This document shows, one piece after another, positions 43,251 through 54,934 of a stretch of DNA of 64,000 nucleotides. Both the position numbers and the translations under genes were made by a program. The first letter of the stretch is position 1, and every line of letters starts with the position of its first letter. This stretch comes from Bathynomus jamesi (taxonomy: Eukaryota > Arthropoda > Malacostraca > Isopoda > Cirolanidae), in the NCBI GenBank assembly GCA_023014485.1, contig JAJOZX010000877.1, positions 651,001-715,000 of the forward strand, in the 5' to 3' direction. The notes under the pieces were generated by a model that was not told the DNA's origin, ran no database searches, and worked only from the letters and a program-made list of their open reading frames with translations.

Positions 43251-46200
43251 TAGGGTGGCCCACTTTTCAATTTTTTTTGAAAAGTATTGGTGATCGTAGT
43301 TTTTCCCATTATTTGGCACTATACTAGCACATTGGTACGATTTTTGCAAAAATTGATCAATATTTAGGGGTCTCGCATCGACCTTGAAATTACTAGTTTT
43401 TTTAAAAATGCGTACTTTTTAACTTTTTACTGAATCAATATAAATCATTAAGTAGGGATGTTTTCTGAATCCCCTTAATGAGAGAAGTCGTTTGGTGTGC
43501 CTGCCAATGTCATACGACTAACGGTTTAAAAGTTGTGCCTGAATACAGGTAATACCAATGTGCTAGTATAGTGCCAAATAATGGGAAAAACCACGATCAC
43601 CTATACTTTTCAAAAAAATGAGTCACCATACCCGGGCGGAATGTATAATGTATATAGGTAATTAGAAAATGCACTATGCCTGTGCCAGGTACCTAACCTT
43701 TTCTTTTTTTGCAGATCATAACATTTTGAAATTCTGTCTGAGTTCCTCATCCTTTGTCATGGACAAATCGATGGCAACCATAACTGGAAGAACTCTTGAA
43801 GCTACAAATAGAGAGTCATCAAAAGGAAAGGCGAAAATAACATCGCTACCTTCTCTAAGATCGGCCTCGGAAATTTTTTTAGTTGGCCAACCGTCGTCCT
43901 CCATCAGTGGTAGCAAATTGCCAACAACACGGCAGGTTTTGCAATACTTCTTCAGTGTTATCCAGTACACTGCTAACAGGAAAGACGCAATCAAAGAAAC
44001 CGTAAACAACGTCTTAAAGTTTTGGAACATGGCCCGCATTAAAACAATCACAAAGCTCAACTGCGAACGGAAGCTAGAGGCATTGTGGAAAGAGTGGCAC
44101 TTACTCCAAAAGAGCAGAAAACGAGAAACTGACGCCGGAGGAAAACGGCAGAAGTTTTCGGACAGTGTGGACAAGCTGTGGGATATCGGAGCATCTGAAT
44201 GCTGTCGAAGATATAAAGAAGAATCGACTGCTGTCGGACAAAAAAGAAGATATTGACTTCTACCTCGATCAACGTGGTTCTCGGGTGGCAACGATGAGCG
44301 GGAACGATAAAGTTTTCGCTGTAAAAAGAAAGCTACAGGAAGGAAGAAAACGTCCTCGCCAGGAGCCGCAAACCTCAAAGTGTGCATACGAAACCGGAGA
44401 TGAGGCCATGGAGAATGATGATACTGGCATGTCAGGAGAGTCGGAGACAGAATTAGCGTTCCCCCTGCCGAAAGAGCCAAGTGTGTCTGTCAATCTTCCT
44501 CGCCGCATCCTTAATGCACCTGCTGTCATGGAAGTGGCTGTTCGTTTCCGCATGTCCAATAATCAGGTGCGTATTGTGTATAGTATTCATCGATAGCGTC
44601 AGTTTTAAAGTGTCCCGTAACCCACATGTATTCTTCACAGTTTCCTTTCCACTTTCCATTCTCTACGTAGGTAGTAAGCATTGTGGCTGCTATCACACGT
44701 TCGGCGGATCCACCAGCAGACCTCAATCAGTTCAGCATCTCGAAAGAAACGGCTCGCCGGGGAAGAGTGTCACATCGCCGTGAAGTGGCGACGGCTGTGA
44801 AGGACTCCTTCACGCCACCGAGGCACACTGTTGTCCACTAGGATGGCATGGTCAAGGTCAGTTGATTAAGTTTTTATAGCTATCAATTTAGTAATGAGAT
44901 TCATGAAGCATAATGTCAATTAAAAAGAGAACTGAATGTGAACAAAAATAGGTTACTTTAGAACCATGAAATTGAAATACAGTATATGGCATGTGTTTCA
45001 GAACTTCCTTGGAACGGCGGAGCACCGCCAAGCAATTCTCATCTCCGGGGCTCCTCATTGCACAGAAGGAAAGTTGCTGTCAGTCCCAGCTGTTGCTGAC
45101 GGCACCGGACTGTCGCAGGCGCGGGCAACACCATACATGCTCTCGAAGATTTGGGATGTGAGGAGGGCGTCATCGGACGCTGGAAAAACATGCTCGGGCG
45201 ACCGCTACTCCAGCTGGGATGCCGTCATCACGTCCTAGAGCTTATCGTGGGGGCAGTAGCCGTCACCCTGCTCGGAAGGACTACGGCACCAACTGATCCT
45301 TTGTTTCAGCAGTTGAAGAGAAGGTTAGTTCATTTTTTGTGCAAGGTAAAGTTAGGACACACATGATATTCCACTAGTTTATAAAACAGCAAGCCAAACC
45401 GGAACTTCAGAGTTTTCTATCACAATTTTCTTGTTTATTATTTTTGAAGATGGGACGAGCTCGATCTTTCGACCTACTGCAAGCTGCAGGTCGAGAATCT
45501 GGCGGAGAGTACGTGGCTAATAGAACTCCGGGACGCGGCGGTCAGCTTCCTGAGCACAGCTTCTGGTTTCGTCAGAGACGATTACCGGGAAGTGGCAGAG
45601 ATCACGCTCCTGGTACTCGGGACACAACCACGCCGTGGCATTCACCTCATGCGCCCAGAGCCTACCACCACGCAAGATGGATGGCTAAAGTTAGTATTTT
45701 CAAACAAAAATAATCTAGAGATAAGTTTAAATGTTATTCAAAGATAAACATTTCATTATAACGCAAACAAAATAATTGGTAACAATAAACCTGTCTTACA
45801 TACAATGGTGCCTATTCTGTTTCAGGTCATCTACTACACAAAACTGCTGATGTTCAGTAGGCAGCTGGAGCTCGACGCCGAACTGGTCGACAAACTGCAC
45901 AGGATCGTAGTGTTCATCGCTCTTCTGTACGTACCAGCTTGGTTGGTGGCCCCTGTAGCAGCTGATGCGCCGTTGAATGACCTGGTACTATACCAGCTTT
46001 TTCTGAGGTATAGGGCAGTGGACCGCGAGGTGGCAGAAGCGTCATTGGCAGTGATGAGGCGGCACTTCTGGTATCCGAGGCCTCAGACCGTCATCTTCGC
46101 TCTATGCAGCAACAAGGTGGATGGCACTGTGAAGCAACAGATGGCAGAGAAGCTGTCCCACCTCCCTGTACCCAAAGACTTCACATACGAGAACGTCTCA

Positions 46201-47003
46201 GTCGACGAGATGACGCTACTCCCCGACCTGATCGACGAGTCCTCCTGGTTCTTATTTGCAGGTCTGAAGATGTATGGGTCTTCGTGGCTCACCCTGCCAA
46301 CTGATAAGTGGGACGAGAACGAGGACTTTTGTCGTCTGAAGGATGTGATCTCTAATCTCCAGGTCACCAATGACGTCGCTGAAAGAGGAGTCCAACTGAT
46401 ACAAGACTATGCGAACACGGTCACAAAGGACGAGGCACAGCTGCAGGATCTTCTGCAAGTGGTGAAAAAGAACCGGAAAGAGCTCGGCGACTTCAAGAAG
46501 TCATCACTCGCCACGATGACATAGCACAGAGGGACAACGTTGCAGCCAGTGACGTGTGATAGTGGTCAATACAATGCAAAAGTGATTGTTTAAGTTATTG
46601 TTTCTTTCTTCCTTATTTGTCTGCTATTTGCTGATTTTTTTGAAAAGTATAGGTGATCGTGGTTTTTCCCATTATTTGGCACTATACTAGCACATTGGTA
46701 TTACCTGTATACAGGCACAACTTTTAAACCGTTAGTCGTATGACATTGGAATGCACACCAAACGACTTCTCTCATCAAGAGGATTCAGAAAACATCCCTA
46801 CTTAATGATTTATCTTGATTCAGTAAAAAGTTAAAAAGTACGCATTTAAAAAAAAAACTCGTAATTTCAAGGTCGATGCGAGACCCCTAAATATTGATCA
46901 ATTTTTGTAAAAATGGTACCAATGTGCTAGTATAGTGCCAAATAATGGGAAAAACTACGATAACCTATACTTTTAAAAAAAATTTGAAAAGTGGGCCACC
47001 CTA
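43251..47003 (+). mobile_element. hAT-like DNA transposon, near full-length (3.75 kb)
   Basis: Ends TAGGGTGGCCCAC and the complement. GTGTATAT at 43243-43250 is exactly repeated at 47004-47011, an 8-bp target duplication. The same family as the deleted copy at 15452-17636. Each end is a foldback: 43251-43632 and about 46635-47003. It carries a multi-exon transposase gene. Inserted 10 bases after the protease gene of Polinton B. Confidence 0.92.
43759..46524 (+). pseudogene. Multi-exon hAT-like transposase
   Basis: ATG 43759 lies 44 bases after a strong acceptor (TTCTTTTTTGCAG, 43714), so a 5' non-coding exon is likely. Exon 2 codes MDKSMATITGR, FWNMARIKTITKLN and the GGKRQKF block, to a donor after NNQ (about 44564). 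The next exons are roughly 45001-45330 (ISGAPHCTEGKLLSVPA, GCRHHVLELIVGAV), 45449-45690 (DDYREVAEITLLVLGTQPRR) and 45826-46524 (YYTKLLMFSRQLELDAE, then NDVAERGVQLIQDYANTVT). CRHH and AERG correspond in position to hAT CxxH and catalytic Glu blocks. Frame changes occur near 44200, 45150 and 45660, so it is probably inactive. Confidence 0.75.
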
Positions 47004-47114
47004 GTGTATATCTATATTGTGTAAAGTTGTATATACATTTGTAACTGTAAAATGTAGCCATTAAGACTTATTGAACGGACACTGGCTCCGCTTTGTACAT
47101 GTTTTCTACCATTT

Positions 47115-47120
47115 AATAAA
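47115..47120 (+). promoter_or_regulatory. Possible polyadenylation signal for the capsid-module transcripts (copy B)
   Basis: AATAAA after the protease gene, ignoring the hAT-like insertion, just before the convergent right-end gene. On the other strand the same place offers ATTAAA for that gene. Confidence 0.35.
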
Positions 47121-47154
47121 TGAAAATACGTTTTGTTCTTAACCTCAAAAATAC

Positions 47155-47473
47155 TTACATTAGTTCCTCGATGACCTGGCACTCGCTGGACCAGATGTGA
47201 GCCAATACCTCGACTTCTATATTCAGGTCACTGGGTTGGCTGTGCGGAGAAGCAGCCATATCATTTATTTCCCTTTCATCAAAAGTAGCTATAACATGAT
47301 CAAGTTCCGCATCGGTCCTATAAGGTTAAGTAAAAACAAAGAGCCACAATAAGAGAAAATGCCACGAATTTAAAAAAATATAATAAAAGACAGATAATTC
47401 TTAAACGTTTTGGTAATTTAAAAATCCTACTGCGGTGCTGAATTATCGAGGAAAATATTATTAAAGCTCCACC

Positions 47474-47510
<37 letters not shown>

Positions 47511-47742
47511 GCCGAAATAATCACGATGGAAACAGACAATAATTAAAAACATAATGGGATTAATTTTTTACGTTGTAGAAAAATTCTGAATAAAGCTAGG
47601 TTAGACTAACAGCAAATTGTAACCATAAGCAGATATCCTGACAGTTTTCGAGTGCTAAGACATCGTTTGCCTGCAACCGGACTCGAGCCCGCATGCAATT
47701 CTTAATAGTTTTTAATATTATTATGAACGAGAGAGTCCTGGC

Positions 47743-47795
<53 letters not shown>

Positions 47796-48100
47796 GTCCC
47801 AGTTAGGTTATATTATTATAAACGAGAAAGAGTCCTGGGATTAATTTTTCTTTGTAGGAAAACGCAGAATAAAGCTAGGTTAGGCACTTATAAGTTAACA
47901 CTGAATGAGCCGCAGAATATAGTTACTTACATTTTAATATCGTCTTTATTGAACGGTTCTTGCATTTCTTCACAATTTTTCGTAACAATCTGGGTAGATA
48001 AAAGTTCATCCCGATCTGCAGCGCTGAAAATTAGACTCGTTGCGTGAGCATAAAAATCTTGAGCTTCAAACAGATGGGGGGAGTCATACAGCTGGCTCAT
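47155..48100 (-). CDS. Spliced right-end gene of Polinton B (two exons, 110 residues), unknown function
   Basis: Exon 1 is 47931-48100 from ATG 48100 (MSQLYDSPHLFEAQ), with donor AT/GTAAGT. Exon 2 is 47155-47317 after acceptor CCTTATAG/GAC, and ends CTA ATG TAA. The join restores one frame of 110 codons, and an ATG codon is split across the junction. The product is acidic, with DRDELLSTQ, CEEMQ and TDAELDHVI, and no domain I know. Exon 2 also ends in AT/GTAAGT, so a further 3' exon cannot be excluded. A good TATA, CCAAT and GC-box promoter lies upstream. A homologue sits at the same place in copy A. The gene is convergent with the capsid module. Confidence 0.6.
47476..47790. repeat. Two (TA)n tracts and a partial duplication in the intron of the right-end gene
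   Basis: TA tracts at about 47476-47510 and 47744-47790. The phrase AATAAAGCTAGGTTAG occurs near 47590 and again near 47870, with similar flanks (GAGTCCTGG, GGGATTAATTTTT), showing a local duplication. Confidence 0.8.
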
Positions 48101-48164
48101 GGTTGGTATTTCAAAAACACTAAACAAGAAAAATCAATGAACTGTGGCTCTGAGATGAAAGTGC

Positions 48165-48320
48165 TCCCTTTTATAAAGGGGGCTTGTGGCCAACCCACAA
48201 CTCACGAACGCTAGCTTCCTATTGGCTATCAGTGGATTTTGGGCGGAACTTGACGAGTAGGCCTGCATAGTGGCCAAACAGAGGTCCTGGGCTCCGCCCA
48301 CAGGGCTGTAATTGGCTGAC
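48165..48320 (-). promoter_or_regulatory. TATA/CCAAT/GC-box promoter of the Polinton B right-end gene
   Basis: On the minus strand, in order towards the gene: CCAAT (48311-48315), GGGCGG (48293-48298), a second GC box in opposite orientation (48241-48246), CCAAT (48221-48225) and TATAAAAG (about 48169-48176). The TATA box is about 70 bases before the ATG at 48100, leaving room for a short leader. Confidence 0.6.
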
Positions 48321-48805
48321 CCGTGAAATCTGGGGCGTGTGGATAGAATCCAATCTTCTACGTTTTTAAATGTTTTTGTAACAATACGCTGTATTAGAAT
48401 TCGAATCCTCAAGCCGTGTTTAATTCGTGAATTGCATTGAAGAAAATTTAATTTAATATGTCCCAAAAGCTGGTTTAAAATTACAATAAATATAATGCAG
48501 TAAATCATGTTAAATCCAATTACTGAATTGTAGAAGGTGCAATTATATGAATTTTGCCATAAATTCCATTTTTTATAAATACATTTAGAAAACGCTATTT
48601 ATTGGGGTAAGCCAGCTAAAACTTAAAATCTAGTTATAGTATTGTTCTTTTGCATCAAAGTTTAAGATACTTCGAACAGTCTATACCTTTCAAAATAATT
48701 TTGCCTTTCAGGATATCTTCAACAGTAAGATTTAATATGATCGTGAATGCTGGTTTTAATTATATTAAAAAAAATGCTGCAGTGTCGCGGCAGGGCTGCA
48801 AGTAA
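48321..48805. other. AT-rich stretch, no gene recognised
   Basis: Should contain the right end of Polinton B. I saw no inverted match to the 26700-26990 region and no coding similarity. Confidence 0.5.
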
Positions 48806-49172
48806 ATGAGGAAAAATTAATGTTACCCCGAAATAGAATCTATTTTGTTTTAAATATCATATTAATATTTTTTGTAATAAGGCTTAAAGATATATTGGTG
48901 TCTTAAATATAAATTTATAGTGAAACAAAATAATTGGCCAAAAGAGGAAAAATGAATGTTACCCCTAATTTAATTTCTATTTTGTTTTAAAATCATATTA
49001 ATGCTCTTTATGTTATAGTTTAAGGATAAAATTGTCTTAAAGATAAATTTATATTGAAACACAATAAATGGCTAAAAGAGGAAAAATTAATAAGTTACCC
49101 CTAATTTAACTTCTATTTTGTTTTAAAAATCATATTAATGCTTTTCATGTTATAGTTTAAGGATAAAATTGC
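48806..49172 (+). repeat. Tandem repeat, about 135-bp unit, nearly three copies
   Basis: Units share GAGGAAAAATTAATG, GTTACCCCTAATTTAA, TTCTATTTTGTTTTAAA and ATCATATTAATG. GAGG landmarks at 48808, 48944 and 49078 give spacings of 136 and 134 bp. It is AT-rich and non-coding. Confidence 0.9.
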
Positions 49173-50214
49173 GATTATGATGAAAATTTGTATTTGTATT
49201 AAACTTAGTTTATCTTATTCGATTTTTTGTTTAAAAGATCGCCCTACCCATAATGTTGCCCATAATATTTTTACGTACATAATCTCTTTTAATGTTGTAT
49301 ACAAACATGTACAGACATACATAATATTTACCGCAAATGCTTTGTGATAAGGTCGAAGGGAGTATCTAATAGCAATAATAATTTTCTTTTTCAGGTTTAA
49401 TTTCCATCATTATATTTAAGGGAAATACTCGTAAGGAATCTTTCATTTATATGAATCGAAGTTGCTGTAAATGATAACTTTTACTTGAGTATTTCACTTA
49501 ACTGGTATGAATTTCACTTAACTGGTATGAACTTTTTTAAACTGAATCCGTAGTATCTTCGAGGGGATAACGTGTTGTAAAATATTTGAAAATTTTAAAT
49601 GGAAACTGAAAACATGATCTGAAGTTTGAGAGAAATGTATTTCTGTTTCATTGTTGCAAAAGAGTTACTCTCAAGTAAATTCGTTCTCTTTCTTTCATAT
49701 TTTTTCTTAAAGCTTCGTTGTTCGGTTAACGAAACTTGGTGAAGAGCCCCATCAATGCTCCTTGGGAACATCCATAACTTGCTGTTGAGATGCAGAATAG
49801 ATTTCGAATATTCAGTATGAGATTATTCACACAACATGGCATCAGTACACTGGTGATACTGTATATTAATTACTGTATAGTCAGGGCTGATATAGAGGGA
49901 GACATGCTAAAAGAAAAGGATTTATGTATTTCTTCCAGAAAATATACAATAACCCGCCCAGTGAAATGATTAGATGTGGTTGTACATTGGTGCTTCAATG
50001 GTTGTGGAAGATATGTATGTTAGAAAAGCAAGGAAAAGTGCGTGCGCCCCGTGTGATTGGGACACACGCAGTTTTATGTATAGTTGGAAAAATGTATGCA
50101 TAAAATACTGATAGTGAAAAAAGATTACGGATGCTTTGGTTGGAAATGGGTAAGGCGGCCTTAGAGAGGAATGTGTTCGAAATGAAACAGTATAAGTGAC
50201 AAGAAGAAAAAGAT
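49173..50214. other. AT-rich stretch, no gene recognised
   Basis: Holds a short direct repeat (AATTTCACTTAACTGGTATG twice near 49495-49530) and no convincing coding region. Confidence 0.5.
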
Positions 50215-50215
50215 A

Positions 50216-52217
50216 TATAAAGTGTCCCAAAAAATGTCCCTATTTTCTGGGACAGAAAATCAAGATCGTTGAGTGGTTTCATGTGGTAAATTCCGTGACA
50301 TAGGTGCAGAGGAACATTTGCAGAGAATATGGATGCAAAGTTCCACCCGATAAATGACAATATCATGAATTGTTAAAAAATTTCAAACAAAAGGAAATGT
50401 AAGCAATCAACATACGTGGTAGGAGATGATCCACAAGAACTGCGCAACACGTAAATATGGTTCATGAAATTATTGCGCATAGTCTGCACAAGTCAATTCG
50501 ACGTTTATCAGCAGAAGTAGGTATTTCACGAATATCTGTGCATCGTATACTTCGTACCAAATTAAATCTTTTTCTCTGCAAAATTCAATGACAACATTCA
50601 CTGACTAATGTTCGAAAACAAAAACGAATGAAATTCACAACATGGGTGTTAGCGAAGTTAAAGGAAAATCCTGAGTTTTTAAACATCCACCTTACTACTA
50701 ACGAGCGTTTTGTACAGGGTGTTCCAAAAGTCCCGTCACCCCCCTACAAAATGTACATTCTGTAATACCAATTTTATTTTTGTGTGATTAATTGTATTTA
50801 TATGCGGTATGTGTAATTTAAGAAACAAGTCACTAGCAACAATTACTTTAATTACAGTAATTACATTTACTAATTACAGTTACTAATCAAGAATATCTGT
50901 GTGCACACCATCATTTTCGTAACAAAGGATTGTCGTTTCTGCGTGTTTGTGTCGCTTGATTCATTAACAAATGACAGGCGGTATGGTTTCATGCTGAGAT
51001 CTTTTGTCTTGTGATCTCTCATTGTGGACATCGGGACTGCAAGATTTTGTGATCGTTTCCGAAGTGATTTTTTCGGTGAACGAGCCACGGATGCAATCAC
51101 ACCTTCATATTGTTCTGCTCGCGTTGTTGGTCTCCCCGACCGTGGTCTGTCCTTGATCTTGATGGAGTCAGTTTCAAACAGCTTTTTCTCCCAGCATAAT
51201 GCCGTCTTGTTTGGTGGTGTAGCTTATTGAATCTTGTGTTAAAATCATTCTGGATATCATGCATCGTTTTGCCAGTATGTGACCATTCATGAGCCCATGT
51301 GCTTATCACTATCCTCTCCTCCAGAGTGTATGTAAGTGGACTGGTCTGCCATTGTTCACACAACTCTAATGCCTGGAAAAGAAAAAAAATTCAATGAATC
51401 ACATATAAATTCAATTAATCACACAAAAATAAAATTGGTATTACAATATGTACATTTTGTAGGGGGTGATGGGGATTTTTAGAACACCCTGTACATCTGT
51501 CTAGGGGATTAATAAGTAAAACTTTCGTTACTGGGAAAGTCATGCTGGTGCTCCAATAGCGCTTCCACATATTATTGCTAAAGTCGACATTTGGTCGCTG
51601 TTGGGTGGTATGATGTTGTTGGTCCTTACTTCTTTGAGAATGAAACTGGAAAAGTAGTAACGGTAACGCAAATTCATATCTTCAGATGCTACAAGATTTC
51701 TACTTACCCCAACTAATTAGTTTTTCCCGTAAAAGAAATAACTCTATTACCCCAGATTCACAGTTGTTTCAGCAGGATGCAGCACCTCCACACACTGCTT
51801 GTGAAACTCGCAACTTTTTGAGGCAGCATTTTTCCGAGTGACTGATCTCCCTTCATGAGCCAGTGGAATGGCCTCCATACTCACCTGACCTCACATCCCC
51901 CGACCTTTTTCTGGGGTTACATAAAAGAGAGGATTTATTTTAACAAGCCTAAGACACTTGAAGACCTAAAGATCAAAGCCTATGAGGTAATGAACATTCC
52001 AACTGAGCTATTTCCAAAACTTATGTCAAGCATTTGTGTAGTAAGGTTGAATATTGTGTTAAAAAAAAATGGCGATTACACTGAACATGTTTTTAATTAA
52101 GGTTGTTAAACTCGTATGTTTTACGTACCTGTTGTGCTTGTCGTTGTGCCTAGATCCCTTTTTTTTTTTAGCTCAGAACATTCATTTAAAAATAGGGACA
52201 TTTTTTGGGGGCACCTG
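50216..52217 (+). mobile_element. Mariner-like transposon relic with a second transposon nested inside
   Basis: Imperfect inverted ends around GTGTCCCAAAAAATGTCCC (left, 50222) and its complement (right, ending about 52213), next to TA. Plus-strand remnants of an IS630/Tc1/mariner transposase: RRLSAEVGISRISVHRIL (about 50500), QDAAPPHTA-like codons (51775) and WPPYSPDLT with FFWGYIKERIYFN (51870-51940). Many frame changes. The second element (50715-51491) splits it between the N-terminal and catalytic parts. Confidence 0.8.
50715..51491 (-). mobile_element. Internally deleted mariner-like (DUF4817-type) element
   Basis: Inverted ends CAGGGTGTTC with TA on both sides (50713-50714, 51492-51493), and long subterminal inverted similarity including TACCAATTTTATTTTTGTGT. 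Minus-strand translation shows an N-terminal helix-turn-helix region, TYTLEERIVISTWAHEWSHT and SPKKSLRKRSQNLAVPMSTM, then ends. The catalytic domain is missing. Confidence 0.85.
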
Positions 52218-52343
52218 GTGTATGACCTTCATATATGATTTTTTATATTTGTATAATATTAGTCTAGAGGAGCAACTATTCAATATGTTAAATTCCCGTC
52301 CTCATTGGCACGAACAACTTGTTCTTCAATCTGACAACACAAA

Positions 52344-52440
52344 AGTATTACTATTACAACTACTACTACTATTACTGCTACTATTACTACTACTATTACT
52401 ACTACTACTACTACTAATAATAATAATAATAAAAATAATA
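52344..52440. repeat. (ACT)n/(ATA)n microsatellite
   Basis: A trinucleotide run changing from ACT to ATA units. The long leucine run seen in translation is an artefact of it. Confidence 0.95.
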
Positions 52441-52759
52441 ATATACATTTAGACTTATTTTGATTCCTTTAAAATGCACGAAACTAAAACAAAATCCCTA
52501 GTTTATAAAAAAATTAAAATTGCAATTACATCTACTGTAAAAAAAATTCCATGGAGTGAATGTTACGACTCCTAACTGAAGAACCAAAAATATAAAATAG
52601 TGAAAAGAAAAAATATCTGACAGCGATATACTGTACAAGTATTTTGGAGCGCTCGGTTACAACAACAAAGAATAATAAATTAATTGCAATAAAATAGTTT
52701 CCTAAAAGACAAAATGAAAATTTTATTCTTAATGTTTTCCGATACTTCGGGTCAGGAAT

Positions 52760-53490
52760 TGCTTCGATGCGTCAGAAAAAAAAATTTGATTGCTTTCACA
52801 GATTCATTGTCAAAAATGTTTCGGCGGATTTACAACGAGATTGTTGGGCATCTATTGTTGGAACGCCGAAATCCTCTTGAGTGAGTCTCATTTTGCTTCA
52901 TATTCAGAGAGTGGGCATGTGTGGGTATGAAGACGTTCATTTCAAGGATTTTCTCAGAGACATCTCCAAGCTATGATAAAACATGGGGGATTTTCTGTAA
53001 TGAACAGAACTGCTGGTCTACACAACAACTGTTAATTCAGCCAAATATGTAAGAGCCTGGAAGAGGGGCTGCTACCCATTTATTCCAATGAAAATGTATC
53101 TTTACACCAAACTCCATTAACAGAAGATGGTGACCCAGCTCATATCGCTCGGGCTATGCAGATGTAGCACAACAGCCATAGAACTGAACGTCCTCCATGG
53201 CATATCTCTGAATATAAATCCAATAGAACATGTGTGATTCATAGGTCATTAAGGAAGCGACAGCCAAAGCTTACATCCAGAGAAAGCCTCGGCAAAGCCA
53301 TAAATGGGATGTAATATCTCAAAATAAACAGCAAGGCTCATCAATGGAATGCCAGAGCATGTGTCAGCTTTACAAACTATAATGCAAAGGGGAAAGTAAC
53401 TCGATTCTAAATATGCTGATTTAATATACTTTTCTTACTTGTCTACAATCAAATAAAAAACTTTAGAAAAACGAAAAATGTCTATTTACT
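52760..53490 (+). pseudogene. Decayed Tc1-family transposase relic
   Basis: Plus-strand fragments in several frames resemble a Tc1 transposase: the DGDPAHIAR-like second-Asp region (about 53130), INPIEHV-like Glu region (about 53215), and a C-terminal RKRQPKLTSRESLGKAING (about 53250). The sequence ends near TCTATTTACTTTTGTCAACC, which resembles a Tc1 terminal repeat; the left partner was not found. Confidence 0.6.
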
Positions 53491-53504
53491 TTTGTCAACC
53501 GTAT

Positions 53505-53880
53505 GTAAAGTCCCCTGCAATAGTTCCACTCCACACTCTCCGAGATGTGACAGCAACGGAGTCCCTCTTTCTCCCCTCCACTCCCTCCCTCTCCTCCCCC
53601 TCTCTTTTTTCTGTCCCCACTTCCCCCCCCTCTCTCTTTCTCTCTCTGTTCCCTCCTCCTGCCTCCTTGTTATTTTCTTATGATTTACCTTCATTCTTAT
53701 TTTCCTTTTTTCTTCCCCTTCACCTCATATTAATACATGACCCTTCTATTTACCCCCACCTGCTCCCCAATTATTACCTCCTCCTATGTCTCTCATTCCT
53801 TCCACCCCATCAACAACTTCTGTCATTTATGTTTTTGCTTCTTCCCTTTTTTACCTTCCCTTCCTAATCCATTCTCTTTT
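53505..53880 (+). repeat. Deleted derivative of the LINE at 54935-56250 (CT-rich)
   Basis: Starts with AGTCCCCTGCAATAGTTCC and CACTCTCCGAGATGTG, as does the 5' part of the minus-strand LINE. It then jumps to the LINE 3' tail sequence (CCTTGTTATTTTC, ACCTTCATTCTTATTTTCC) and a C/T-rich tail. The RT region is missing. Long open frames here are pyrimidine-rich low-complexity artefacts. Confidence 0.65.
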
Positions 53881-54934
53881 GCATAATAACTGATTAACTC
53901 ATTCACTCACGCACTTAAATCTTAATAAAACTTCCTCTGTAAATACTAAAAATATATTAACAGCTTCGGAAAATGTTCGTTTATATCAATAATCTTGTTT
54001 CTCTTTTAAATAATACATCGAAACCGAAGATATTACGAGATCAAACCGTCTACATGGACTCACATAATAGCTGAAATTACCCATCATAATGTAGAGAAAT
54101 ACAACACTTATTTGTAAGTGTTAATATCGAATCACGATATGACAAAAAGTACTGCATCACAAATGATCCCAAAATTCGAAGGACACTGTAATTCGTCGTG
54201 TCAGATTACGATTCGAATAGCATCTAATTTTAAAATGTGATTTGAATCCAACGACGAAATATATTAAATAATATGTTAATATATATGTAAAAATGAACAA
54301 TTCCAACGTTCATTTTTGCATATAAAGTCCAAACTCGGTGACACTCTAACTGTATATAAAATACAAGTTTGGAAAAAAAATTTAATTTTCTTTCTAGTTT
54401 ACTGTAGTTTTGCTAAGTAATTGATAAATTATTTTTTTTCTAAATTACCTAATCATTTTTTAGATCATGTAATCGTGTTAAATTCTGCAATGTTCATTTT
54501 TTTATGCATTCTCTCTTAGTTGTAAAAGATGAAGTCATAACTTGCCAAAACTCTAAATGAACACTTAATTTTAAATTTTAAGCATTTAATTTAGGTTCAT
54601 ATGCATGTTTAAGTTTAATCCTTAATAAAATACATATTTCAATTTCTACTTTTAGTTAACTCGGCAAATCATGATAACATCAGCTCTGTCAATACGCTGT
54701 TTAAAAGAAAAATATGACTTCATCTTCAAATATCTTGCTTATCTGCCAGTATGCTGCTACAGCCAAATTTACCTTTATCTTCAAATATTTTGCAAAAAAA
54801 AATTCAACCTATTGAAAATAAAAAAGGAAACAAATCAACATTAAATAATAATGATGTCACCAAATTATGATAACAGTGTATAAACTCTTGTATTTTTTCA
54901 AGTTATCATTTTGATTATTCTGATCTGACCTAGA
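53881..54934. other. AT-rich stretch, no gene recognised
   Basis: No coding similarity, repeat array or RNA gene seen. Confidence 0.5.

Larger units (their letters stand above)
26980..48320. mobile_element. Polinton/Maverick (adintovirus-like) element, copy B
   Basis: Same gene order and orientation as copy A and readily alignable to it. Without its private insertions (hAT-like 27441-30796, Tc1 38130-39092, hAT-like 43251-47003) it is roughly 13 kb. Limits are set by the outermost genes and the promoter of the right-end gene; terminal repeats were not found. PolB, ATPase, integrase and capsid genes carry stops, so it is inactive. Confidence 0.85.

Noticed and set aside
49970..50366. Minus-strand frames with hydrophobic stretches
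   Set aside because: No homology recognised. They cross the left end of the mariner relic and overlap one another in different frames.
52069..52452. A 127-codon frame ending in a leucine run
   Set aside because: Formed by the mariner tail plus the (ACT)n microsatellite.
53478..53867. A 129-codon frame rich in S, L, F and P
   Set aside because: It covers a C/T-rich low-complexity tract of the deleted LINE derivative.
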